From: an uncultured Lachnospiraceae bacterium
Lineage (GTDB): Bacteria > Bacillota > Clostridia > Lachnospirales > Lachnospiraceae
Assembly: GCA_945485625.1 (NCBI GenBank)
Contig: CALYSH010000009.1
Span: forward strand, 1 to 15,608
DNA length: 15,608 nt
Reading direction: 5' to 3'
This document shows, one piece after another, positions 5,753-12,459 of this stretch. Every line of letters begins with the position of its first letter. Positions within the stretch are counted from its first letter, which is position 1. A program made the position numbers and the translations under genes. The notes below the pieces were generated by a model. That model did not search any database, was not told the DNA's origin, and saw only the letters and a program-made list of their open reading frames with translations.

Positions 5753-7195
5753 ATGACAGCTGAAGAATTATTAGAGAAATTGGATATGATTCAAAAAATG
5801 AAGTCAGAAACTGCAACGCTGGAAATCAAAAGTGGAGAACATGGATGTCCAAAGCATTTATATGACACCTTATCTTCGTTTTCGAATCAGGATGATGGTG
5901 GCGTTATTATCTTTGGAGTGGATGAGGATAAGGATTTTCAGGAAGTTGGTGTGTACGATCCCCGTGATATCCAAAAAAAGATTAATGAGCAATGTTTGCA
6001 GATGGAGCCGGTAGTTCGACCTTTGTTAACGGTGGTAGAAAGGAATGAAAAGTTTTTTGTATCTGCTGAAATCCCGGGGGTGGACATTGTGGACAGACCT
6101 GTTTTTTACCAGGGACGCGGTAGGGTAAAGGGATCATATACGCGAATTGGTGATAGTGATGAGCCCATGACAGAATACGAAGTGTACAGCTATGAGGCAT
6201 ATCGAAAGAAATATCAGGATGATATTCGGGAAGTACCCCGTGCAAAATTTGATGGATTAAAAAAAGACTTGTTGGCAGAGTATGTGATGCTTCTCAAAAA
6301 AGGGAAACCGCATCTGGCGGCGATGCAGGACAATGCTATTTTTGATATAATGAGCTTAAGAAAAAATGATGAAGCGACCTTATGCGCGGTGATGAATTTC
6401 AGTCCTTATCCTCAGGCATACTTTCCACAATTGTGTATTATCGCCACGGTTGTTCCGGGAAATGAGGTAGGTGTTATCGGAGAACTCGGGGAGCGATTCG
6501 TAGACAATCAGCGGATTGAAGGGACAATTTCCGAAATGCTGGATGGTGCCATGCAGTTCGTAAGCAGAAATATGAGAACGCGTACAATTATTAATTCTGC
6601 TACCGGCAAACGTGAGGATCGAACCGATTATCCGATTCCGGCAATCAGAGAGGCAATTCTGAATGCTTTGGTCCATCGGGATTACAGTATTCATACAGAA
6701 GGAATGCCGATTCAGTTGATTATGTTTGACGACAGGATGGAAATTCGAAATCCCGGTGGAATCTATGGCAGAATCAAGATTGATCAGTTGGGAAAGGTAC
6801 AGCCGGATACCAGAAATCCGGTTTTGGCTTCCGAGCTGGAAGTGTTGAAAATTACAGAGAACCGTTATTCCGGCATACCCACAATTCGTAGAGTTATGCA
6901 GGAATACAATCTGAGGCAACCGGAATTTCTGGATGAACGGGGAAGCTTCATTGTGAAGCTGTATAAGTATGAGAAGGCGGAGCAGAGGGAAAAAGCAGAA
7001 AATACAGATGAAAATGGGTTGATTTTGTTCTGCAAAACACCTCGAACCAGGAAGGAAATATGCGAGTATTTGGGATTGAGTTCCATTACCTACGCGATTC
7101 AGACTCATGTGATGCCGCTGGTAGAGACCGGAGTAATTAAGATGAGTAAGCCGGATAAGCCCCAAAGCCCGAAACAATTGTTTTACAGTGAATAG
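5753..7195 (+). CDS. AlbA_2 (Schlafen-type)/HATPase_c_4/winged-helix putative transcriptional regulator
   Basis: This 480-residue protein has the architecture of the COG2865-type group, often mislabelled RecG-like. Residues about 10-140 form an AlbA_2 domain with Glu24 and Lys26 in LEIKSG and SSFSNQDDGGVIIFGVDE (41-58), ending near DRPVFYQGRGRVKGSYTRIG. Residues about 295-395 form a GHKL-like HATPase_c_4 domain with Asn304 in EAILNALVHRDYS and the NPGG motif at 333-336. The C-terminus (about 425-475), with TRKEICEYLGLSS, looks like a winged helix. There are no membrane segments. AAAGGAAA at about 5739-5746 sets the ATG. The gene has its own promoter, palindromes and terminator, and its first part is more AT-rich than the sugar genes, suggesting a separately acquired unit placed between two glycan operons. 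A DNA-binding regulator is most likely; a defence-related role, known for some Schlafen-domain proteins, cannot be excluded. Confidence 0.82.
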   Translation: MTAEELLEKLDMIQKMKSETATLEIKSGEHGCPKHLYDTLSSFSNQDDGGVIIFGVDEDKDFQEVGVYDPRDIQKKINEQCLQMEPVVRPLLTVVERNEKFFVSAEIPGVDIVDRPVFYQGRGRVKGSYTRIGDSDEPMTEYEVYSYEAYRKKYQDDIREVPRAKFDGLKKDLLAEYVMLLKKGKPHLAAMQDNAIFDIMSLRKNDEATLCAVMNFSPYPQAYFPQLCIIATVVPGNEVGVIGELGERFVDNQRIEGTISEMLDGAMQFVSRNMRTRTIINSATGKREDRTDYPIPAIREAILNALVHRDYSIHTEGMPIQLIMFDDRMEIRNPGGIYGRIKIDQLGKVQPDTRNPVLASELEVLKITENRYSGIPTIRRVMQEYNLRQPEFLDERGSFIVKLYKYEKAEQREKAENTDENGLILFCKTPRTRKEICEYLGLSSITYAIQTHVMPLVETGVIKMSKPDKPQSPKQLFYSE

Positions 7196-7208
7196 AGTTA
7201 TGGGAACG

Positions 7209-7258
7209 AAAAGAGAAGCGATTTTACATGGTGTGTGCAAAAACGCTTCTCTTTTTTT
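7209..7258 (+). terminator. Rho-independent terminator of the AlbA_2 gene
   Basis: AAAAGAGAAGCG (7209-7220) pairs perfectly with CGCTTCTCTTTT (7244-7255), with further TTTT/AAAA pairing inside after a bulged A, and a run of seven T residues ends at 7258. It starts 13 bases after the stop codon. The extended -10 of the next operon lies only nine bases further on. Confidence 0.88.
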
Positions 7259-7266
7259 GCATTCAG

Positions 7267-7275
7267 TGGTATAAT
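7267..7275 (+). promoter_or_regulatory. Extended -10 promoter for the pse operon
   Basis: TGGTATAAT is a perfect TGn extended -10 with a consensus TATAAT at 7270-7275. No good -35 exists 17 bases upstream (TTCTCT at 7247-7252 lies in the terminator arm), which is tolerated with an extended -10. Transcription would start near 7282, about 46 bases before the pseC ATG. Confidence 0.65.
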
Positions 7276-7317
7276 AAAACGATAAATTGCGTTACTATGC
7301 CTTTTTGTAGGTGATTT

Positions 7318-7322
7318 GGAGG
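7318..7322 (+). promoter_or_regulatory. Ribosome binding site that fixes the pseC start
   Basis: GGAGG lies six bases before ATG 7329. An in-frame GTG at 7311 overlaps this site and has no ribosome binding site of its own, so it is rejected as the start. Confidence 0.85.
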
Positions 7323-7328
7323 AATTGT

Positions 7329-8522
7329 ATGGAACAATTGGCTATATTCGGAGGGACACCGGTAAGGGAAACTCCAATTTATTACGGCAGACAGTGCATT
7401 GAACAGGACGATATTGATGCGGTAATTGATACGCTTCGAAGCGATTTGATTACCTGTGGTCCCCGGGTAGCGGGTCTGGAGAAAGAGATTTGCCGGGTAA
7501 CCGGTGCCAGGTATGCGGTAGCAGTCAGCAATGGTACGGCTGCACTTCATCTGGCAGCAATGGCAGCAGGCTTTGGCGAGGGAGATGAAGTGATTGTCAG
7601 CTCCATTACCTTTGCTGCTTCTTCAAACTGTGTATTATACTGCGGTGCCAAGCCTGTATTTGCGGATATTAAAGATGATACTTACAATATCGACCCCGAG
7701 TCCGTGCGCAAGCTCATTACGCCCCGGACCAGGGGGATTGTGGCAGTGGACTTTACCGGTCAGGCGGTAGAGCTGGATGAGCTTCGGGCCATTGCAAGAG
7801 AACATAATCTTGTTCTCATCGAGGATGCGGCCCATGCCATCGGAACAAAATATAAAGGTCAGCCGGTGGGAAGCATTGCGGATATGACCTGCTTCAGCTT
7901 CCATCCCGTAAAGACGGTTACTGCCGGTGAGGGTGGTGCCATTACCACCAACGATGAGGCCACATATAAGAGACTGATGCGCTTAAGAAGCCACGGTATT
8001 ACGCGGAATCAGGATGAGATGGTGCACCCCACGGACGACATGTGGTACAACGAGCAGGTGGAGCTGGGCTATAATTATCGTATGACGGATTTCCAGGCTG
8101 CTCTTCTGACCAGTCAGATTCAGAAGCTGGAGCGCTTTAAGAAACGTCGCCGGGAAATTGTGGAGATGTATGATAAGGCCTTTTCTTCCATGCCGGAGAT
8201 TGTGGTGCAAAAGGAAATTCCCGAGTCCGATACCACCAGACATTTATACATTCTCCGCTTGAATCTGGATAAGCTGACCTGTAACAGGAGACAGTTCTTT
8301 GACGCACTTTACGCGGAGAATACCAAGCCCCAGGTACATTACCTGCCGGTTTACTGGCATTCCTATTACGAGAAGCTGGGTTACCCCAAGGGTCTCTGCC
8401 CCAATGCAGAGAAGCTGTACATGGAGATTATGAGCATCCCCCTGTATCCCACCCTCACCGACGGGGACGTAGAAGACGTCATCCACGCGGTGAAGAAGAT
8501 TGTAGAATATTATCGCAAATAA
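7329..8522 (+). CDS. pseC: PseC-like UDP-4-amino-4,6-dideoxy-N-acetyl-L-altrosamine transaminase (DegT/DnrJ/EryC1/StrS family)
   Basis: PseC uses PLP and glutamate to aminate C4 of the 4-keto sugar made by PseB, step two of pseudaminic acid synthesis. The 397-residue protein is a full-length fold-type I aminotransferase: SNGTAALHLA (67-76) binds the cofactor phosphate, EDAAHAIG has Asp166 for the pyridine nitrogen, and Lys195 in FSFHPVKTVTAGEGGAI is the Schiff-base lysine. That last motif and RLRSHGITR are typical of PseC rather than of other sugar aminotransferases, and PseI and PseF downstream support the specificity. The start is ATG 7329, giving MEQLAIFGGTPVRE. PseB is usually the immediate neighbour of PseC but is absent here; the AlbA_2 gene occupies the upstream position. 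A related C4 aminotransferase for another 6-deoxy amino sugar is the alternative. Confidence 0.85.
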   Translation: MEQLAIFGGTPVRETPIYYGRQCIEQDDIDAVIDTLRSDLITCGPRVAGLEKEICRVTGARYAVAVSNGTAALHLAAMAAGFGEGDEVIVSSITFAASSNCVLYCGAKPVFADIKDDTYNIDPESVRKLITPRTRGIVAVDFTGQAVELDELRAIAREHNLVLIEDAAHAIGTKYKGQPVGSIADMTCFSFHPVKTVTAGEGGAITTNDEATYKRLMRLRSHGITRNQDEMVHPTDDMWYNEQVELGYNYRMTDFQAALLTSQIQKLERFKKRRREIVEMYDKAFSSMPEIVVQKEIPESDTTRHLYILRLNLDKLTCNRRQFFDALYAENTKPQVHYLPVYWHSYYEKLGYPKGLCPNAEKLYMEIMSIPLYPTLTDGDVEDVIHAVKKIVEYYRK

Positions 8523-8545
8523 TGTGACGAAATCATAATATGGAT

Positions 8546-8596
8546 CCCCTTTCGGAGAAGTGTTTCCGATAAGGAAGAACACTTGCCTGAAAGGGG
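8546..8596 (+). promoter_or_regulatory. Long leader hairpin without a U-tract ahead of glmM
   Basis: CCCCTTTC (8546-8553) pairs with GAAAGGGG (8589-8596); after a small internal loop AAGTGTT (8558-8564) pairs with AACACTT (8578-8584), with a short TCC/GGA top. No T-run follows, so it is not a standard terminator on either strand. It ends just before the glmM ribosome binding site region (GGAGAAAGAGG at about 8601-8611). It could stabilise or be a processing point of the pse operon mRNA, or affect glmM translation; the fold is seen, the role is unknown. Confidence 0.55.
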
Positions 8597-8618
8597 AGAA
8601 GGAGAAAGAGGTTAGAAA

Positions 8619-9968
8619 ATGGGTAAATATTTTGGTACAGATGGCTTCCGCGGTGAGGCAAATGTGAATTTGACGGCAGAGCATGCATATCAGATCGGCC
8701 GGTTTTTAGGCTGGTATTATCGTCATGAGGATGGCAGTAAATGTAAAATCGTAATCGGTAAGGATACACGCCGCTCCTCCTATATGTTTGAGTATTCTTT
8801 GGTGGCAGGACTGACCGCTTCCGGCGCGGATGCATACCTGCTTCATGTCACCACCACTCCCAGCGTGTCCTATGTGACCCGTACGGAAGACTTTGACGCT
8901 GGTATTATGATTTCTGCCAGCCATAATCCTTATTATGACAATGGAATTAAGCTGATCAATTCCGCAGGCGAGAAGATGGATGAAGAGACCATCTTAAAGA
9001 TTGAGGATTACATTGATGGAAAGATTGGTGAGATCCCTTATGCTCTGAAGGAAAACATTGGATGTACCGTTGATTATGCTGCAGGCAGAAACCGTTATGT
9101 AGGTTATCTGATTTCCCTGGCAACCCGTTCCTACCGCGACAAGAAGGTGGGGTTGGACTGTGCCAACGGCAGCGCCTGGATGATTGCAAAGAATGTATTT
9201 GACGCACTGGGTGCGAAGACCTATGTGATCAACAATAATCCTGACGGCCTGAATATCAATACCAACTGCGGTTCCACGCATATTGAGGGCTTGCAGAAAT
9301 TTGTGGTGGAGAACGGTCTGGATGTGGGCTTTGCCTTTGACGGTGACGCAGACCGCTGTCTGTGTGTGGATGAAAAGGGCGAACTGGTAGACGGAGATGC
9401 GATTATGTACGTTTACGGCTGCTACATGAAGGAGCGCGGAAAGCTGTTCGGCAATAAGGTAGTTACCACGGTGATGTCCAATTTTGGTCTCTACAAGGCA
9501 TTTGATGAGGTCGGTATTGAGTACGAGAAGACCGCGGTAGGCGATAAATATGTGTATGCGAATATGGTTGAGAACGGATACCGTTTAGGCGGGGAGAACT
9601 CCGGGCATATTATCTTTAAGAAGTATGCAACTACCGGTGACGGCATTCTGACTGCAATCAAGATGATGGAGGTTATGCTGGAGAAGAAGAAACCCATGAG
9701 CGAGCTTCGTGCTCCCTTCCGGGTATATCCCCAGGTGCTTGAGAATATTCGTGTCACCGACAAGCGTACCGTGCAGAACGATCCGGAGGTACAGAGTAAG
9801 GTAAAAGAGGTGGAGGAGCTGCTTGGAAATAACGGACGCATTCTGGTTCGTGAGAGCGGCACCGAGCCGTTGATTCGTGTCATGGTAGAGGCGGGAGATA
9901 TGGATACCTGCAGGAAGTATGTGGCAACGGTGATTGATCTGATTAAAGCAAAGGGTTACGAGGCCTGA
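8619..9968 (+). CDS. glmM: Phosphoglucosamine mutase
   Basis: GlmM converts glucosamine-6-phosphate to glucosamine-1-phosphate, directly after GlmS on the way to UDP-GlcNAc. The protein is 449 residues, the usual GlmM length. It starts with MGKYFGTDGFRGEAN, a GlmM hallmark. The phosphoserine is Ser101 in ISASHNPYYDNGIK, the metal loop is DGDADR at 241-246, the sugar-binding loop is GGENSGH at 324-330, and the C-terminal phosphate loop is RESGTEP at 411-417. Two of these differ slightly from common GlmM forms (GGENSGH for GGEQSGH, RESGTEP for RPSGTEP). No phosphomannomutase is in the window, so relaxed specificity toward mannose phosphate is a possible alternative or added role. A strong purine-rich ribosome binding site precedes the ATG. 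It is unusual to find glmM inside a surface-sugar operon rather than with housekeeping genes. Confidence 0.88.
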   Translation: MGKYFGTDGFRGEANVNLTAEHAYQIGRFLGWYYRHEDGSKCKIVIGKDTRRSSYMFEYSLVAGLTASGADAYLLHVTTTPSVSYVTRTEDFDAGIMISASHNPYYDNGIKLINSAGEKMDEETILKIEDYIDGKIGEIPYALKENIGCTVDYAAGRNRYVGYLISLATRSYRDKKVGLDCANGSAWMIAKNVFDALGAKTYVINNNPDGLNINTNCGSTHIEGLQKFVVENGLDVGFAFDGDADRCLCVDEKGELVDGDAIMYVYGCYMKERGKLFGNKVVTTVMSNFGLYKAFDEVGIEYEKTAVGDKYVYANMVENGYRLGGENSGHIIFKKYATTGDGILTAIKMMEVMLEKKKPMSELRAPFRVYPQVLENIRVTDKRTVQNDPEVQSKVKEVEELLGNNGRILVRESGTEPLIRVMVEAGDMDTCRKYVATVIDLIKAKGYEA

Positions 9969-10006
9969 GAAAGGTATAATAAACAAACGAAGGTAAGGAG
10001 TAAGGC

Positions 10007-10939
10007 ATGGACAAAATTGCGGTGTTAATTCCCTGTTATAACGAGGAAAAGACCATTGGGAAAGTGGTTCGGGATGTAAAAGAGGCATTGCCGGAAGCCA
10101 CCGTTTATGTGTATGACAATAATTCTGTGGACAAAACGGTGGAGCTTGCCTTAGAGGCAGGTGCCATTGTGCGCCATGAGTATAAGCAGGGAAAGGGAAA
10201 TGTCATTCGGAGAATGTTTCGTGAAATCAACGCACAGTGTTATCTGATGATTGACGGAGATGATACTTATCCCCTGGATTGTGCGGCACAGATGGTGGAT
10301 CGCGTGCTTACTTACCATGCAGATATGGTGGTGGGTGACAGGTTATCCTCTACCTATTTCACAGAGAATAAGCGTCCCTTCCACAATTTTGGAAACAGCC
10401 TGATGCGTATTGGCATCAATGGATTGTTCCGGGCGGATATCAAGGATATTATGACAGGCTACAGAGCATTCAGCTATGAGTTTGTAAAGACCTTCCCGGT
10501 ATTCTCCAAGGGCTTCGAGATTGAGACGGAGATGACCATTCATGCGGTGAATTACGGTCTGCAGGTGGATAACGTCGTGGTAGAGTACCGCGACAGACCG
10601 GAGGGCAGTGAGTCCAAGCTGAATACCTATCGGGATGGCATGAAGGTAATCTTTAAGATGCTGCAGTTATACAAGAACTATCGTCCTATGGGATTTTTCG
10701 GATTGCTGAGCCTGGTCTTGGTGGCTGTGGCAGCAATCCTGTTTATACCGATTTTTGTGGACTATCTCGCTACCGGTCTGGTTCCCCGATTCCCTACCCT
10801 GATTGTCAGCGGATTCATGGTGTTGGCCGGTATTCAGGCTTTCTTCGCAGGTATGATTCTGAGTATCCTGGCTGCCAAGGACAAGAAGGATTTCGAGTAT
10901 CGTTATACCAAGCTTGCCGGTGAGAAAGAGGAGAAATAA
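10007..10939 (+). CDS. GT2 glycosyltransferase with C-terminal membrane anchor (polyprenyl-phosphate sugar transferase type)
   Basis: The 310-residue protein is a GT-A fold, family 2 glycosyltransferase. Residues 1-220 carry AVLIPCYNEEKTIGKVV, DNNSVDKT and the DxD motif Asp83/Asp85 in MIDGDDTYP. Two hydrophobic helices follow at about 223-248 and 263-289, with a charged tail. This layout matches the dolichyl/undecaprenyl-phosphate sugar synthases, which load a sugar onto the lipid carrier at the inner leaflet. Donor and acceptor cannot be read from the sequence. AAGGAG at 9995-10000 is well spaced before ATG 10007. The stop codon of this gene touches the start of the acetyltransferase gene with no bases between. 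It is clearly distinct from the second GT2 at 11491-12444, which shares only the general plan. Confidence 0.88.
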   Translation: MDKIAVLIPCYNEEKTIGKVVRDVKEALPEATVYVYDNNSVDKTVELALEAGAIVRHEYKQGKGNVIRRMFREINAQCYLMIDGDDTYPLDCAAQMVDRVLTYHADMVVGDRLSSTYFTENKRPFHNFGNSLMRIGINGLFRADIKDIMTGYRAFSYEFVKTFPVFSKGFEIETEMTIHAVNYGLQVDNVVVEYRDRPEGSESKLNTYRDGMKVIFKMLQLYKNYRPMGFFGLLSLVLVAVAAILFIPIFVDYLATGLVPRFPTLIVSGFMVLAGIQAFFAGMILSILAAKDKKDFEYRYTKLAGEKEEK

Positions 10940-11494
10940 ATGTCTGATAGGATAGAAGAGAAATACCGGGATAAAGAAGCAAGGATTTACCTGCGGCTCA
11001 TGACCAGAGAGGATACGGACAAAATCGTAGCCTGGCGAAATACGCCGGAGGTGCGAAATCGCTTCCTGTATCGGGCCCTGTTTACCAGAGAGAGTCATCT
11101 GGCATGGGTTGAGAATATGGTGGACACCGGGAAAGTGGTACAGATGATTATCTGTGACTTACAGACAGATACACCCCTTGGAAGTGTGTATATCCGGGAT
11201 ATCGACCGCATCAGCCGGAAGGCGGAGTATGGTATTTTCCTGGGAGAGGCATCTGCCAGAGGCCGGGGAATCGGTACCGCAGCGGCGAAGCTGATGCTTC
11301 GGTATTGCTTTGAGGAAGAGAAGCTTCACAAGGTATTTTTACGGGTGATTGCAGATAACAAACAGGCAATTCGAAGCTACGAGAAGGCCGGTTTTGTGCA
11401 GGAGGCTTACTTAAAGGATGAGGTGTTTGTGGACGGAGCCTATTTGGATATCCTCCTTATGGCAGTCCTTGAGCCGGGAAGGAATGAGGCATGA
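10940..11494 (+). CDS. GNAT N-acetyltransferase, probably PseH-like
   Basis: The 184-residue protein is a GNAT-fold acetyltransferase of the RimJ/RimL-like group. The acetyl-CoA pyrophosphate loop is RGRGIG at residues 107-112, followed by helix TAAAKLMLRYCF and the late motif NKQAIRSYEKAGF. An early VAWRN motif (30-34) resembles the WRN stretch of PseH. PseH acetylates N4 of UDP-4-amino-4,6-dideoxy-N-acetyl-altrosamine, the PseC product, so its position within a run containing pseC, pseF and pseI makes that role likely. The sequence alone is not decisive: other sugar N-acetyltransferases and ribosomal-protein acetyltransferases look similar, so no symbol is given. AGAGGAG at 10927-10933 serves as ribosome binding site within the end of the previous gene; the next gene overlaps by four bases (ATGA). 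Confidence 0.8.
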   Translation: MSDRIEEKYRDKEARIYLRLMTREDTDKIVAWRNTPEVRNRFLYRALFTRESHLAWVENMVDTGKVVQMIICDLQTDTPLGSVYIRDIDRISRKAEYGIFLGEASARGRGIGTAAAKLMLRYCFEEEKLHKVFLRVIADNKQAIRSYEKAGFVQEAYLKDEVFVDGAYLDILLMAVLEPGRNEA

Positions 11495-12444
11495 AATTAA
11501 TTAGTTTTGTGATTCCCTGTTACCGTTCGGAGCATACATTGCCCGGGGTAATTGAGGAAATAGATACAAAAATGTCCGAATACAATCGGTTTACTTACGA
11601 GGTGATTCTGGTAAATGATTGTTCTCCAGATGGGACCCTGGCAACGATTCGTTCTCTTTGCAGTGAACGTCCGGAAGGGAACGGCGTACGTAAGGGCATT
11701 TCCTTTGCCCGTAATTTCGGTCAGCATTCCGCTTTGATGGCGGGACTTCGGGCCAGCACCGGAGATTACGTGGTCTGTCTGGATGATGACGGGCAAACAC
11801 CGGCCAATGAGGTGGACCGCCTGATTGACAGGCTGGAAGAGGGGTACGACGCAGTATATGCCAAGTATGAGCACAAGAAGCATTCCATTTTCCGCAACAT
11901 GGGAAGTAAGGTGAATGAGCTTATGACCCGTGTGATGCTGGATAAGCCTGCTTCCCTGTATGTGTCCAGCTATTTTGCGGTGAGACGCTTTGTAGTGGAG
12001 GATATGATTCGGTATGAAAATTCCTATCCCTATGTCATCGGCTTAGTGCTTCGCGCGACCAAGAATATCACCAATGTGGTAGTGAATCACAGGGAGCGTG
12101 AGGAGGGTCATTCCGGCTATACCTTAAAAAAGCTTTTGGGGCTCTGGTTTAACGGTTTTACCGCGTTTTCCGTAAAGCCCCTGCGAATTGCAACCATGAT
12201 TGGCTGTCTGAGTGCGGGACTTGGATTTCTATATGGTGTATACACGATAATAAAGCGTTTGGTGAATCCCAATGTGCCCATGGGCTTCAGCTCTTTGATG
12301 GCTGCCCTGGTGTTCTTCGGCGGAATGATTATGATTATGCTGGGCTTAATCGGGGAGTATGTGGGCAGAATCTATATCAGCATGAATAATTCGCCCCAGT
12401 ATGTCATCCGTGAGCGGATGAACATGGGGGAAGAAAAACAGTAA
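11491..12444 (+). CDS. GT2 glycosyltransferase, ArnC/GtrB-like with two C-terminal membrane helices
   Basis: This 317-residue protein has the plan of bactoprenol-phosphate sugar transferases such as ArnC and GtrB. ISFVIPCYRSEHTLPGVI opens the GT-A domain, VNDCSPDGT follows, and GISFARNFGQHSALMAGL and DDDGQTP (Asp98/Asp100 as the DxD) are typical. After about residue 228 come two membrane helices, the first around ATMIGCLSAGLGFLYGVYTII and the second around ALVFFGGMIMIMLGLIGEYVG, then YISMNNSPQYVIRE. It most likely transfers a sugar from a nucleotide donor onto undecaprenyl phosphate or a lipid-linked glycan at the inner membrane face. The start overlaps the GNAT stop by four bases, with GGGAAGGA just upstream. 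No GtrA-like small flippase is next to it; an ABC exporter follows instead. Confidence 0.88.
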   Translation: MKLISFVIPCYRSEHTLPGVIEEIDTKMSEYNRFTYEVILVNDCSPDGTLATIRSLCSERPEGNGVRKGISFARNFGQHSALMAGLRASTGDYVVCLDDDGQTPANEVDRLIDRLEEGYDAVYAKYEHKKHSIFRNMGSKVNELMTRVMLDKPASLYVSSYFAVRRFVVEDMIRYENSYPYVIGLVLRATKNITNVVVNHREREEGHSGYTLKKLLGLWFNGFTAFSVKPLRIATMIGCLSAGLGFLYGVYTIIKRLVNPNVPMGFSSLMAALVFFGGMIMIMLGLIGEYVGRIYISMNNSPQYVIRERMNMGEEKQ

Positions 12445-12459
12445 CAGGAGACGGCGTAC

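Noticed and set aside
5753..7195. AlbA_2 gene as a RecG helicase
   Set aside because: It lacks helicase motifs; the RecG-like label comes from the HATPase_c_4 domain naming only.
6380..7240. 286-codon minus-strand open frame opposite the AlbA_2 gene
   Set aside because: It would begin inside the terminator hairpin and it mirrors the HATPase and winged-helix coding region; no ribosome binding site or known motif.
7311..7328. GTG 7311 as the pseC start
   Set aside because: The GGAGG site at 7318-7322 lies inside that extension and points to ATG 7329.
9975..9980. TATAAT between glmM and the first GT2 as an internal promoter
   Set aside because: No acceptable -35 at 16-18 bases and no TGn extension; it may be chance, though weak internal transcription cannot be ruled out.
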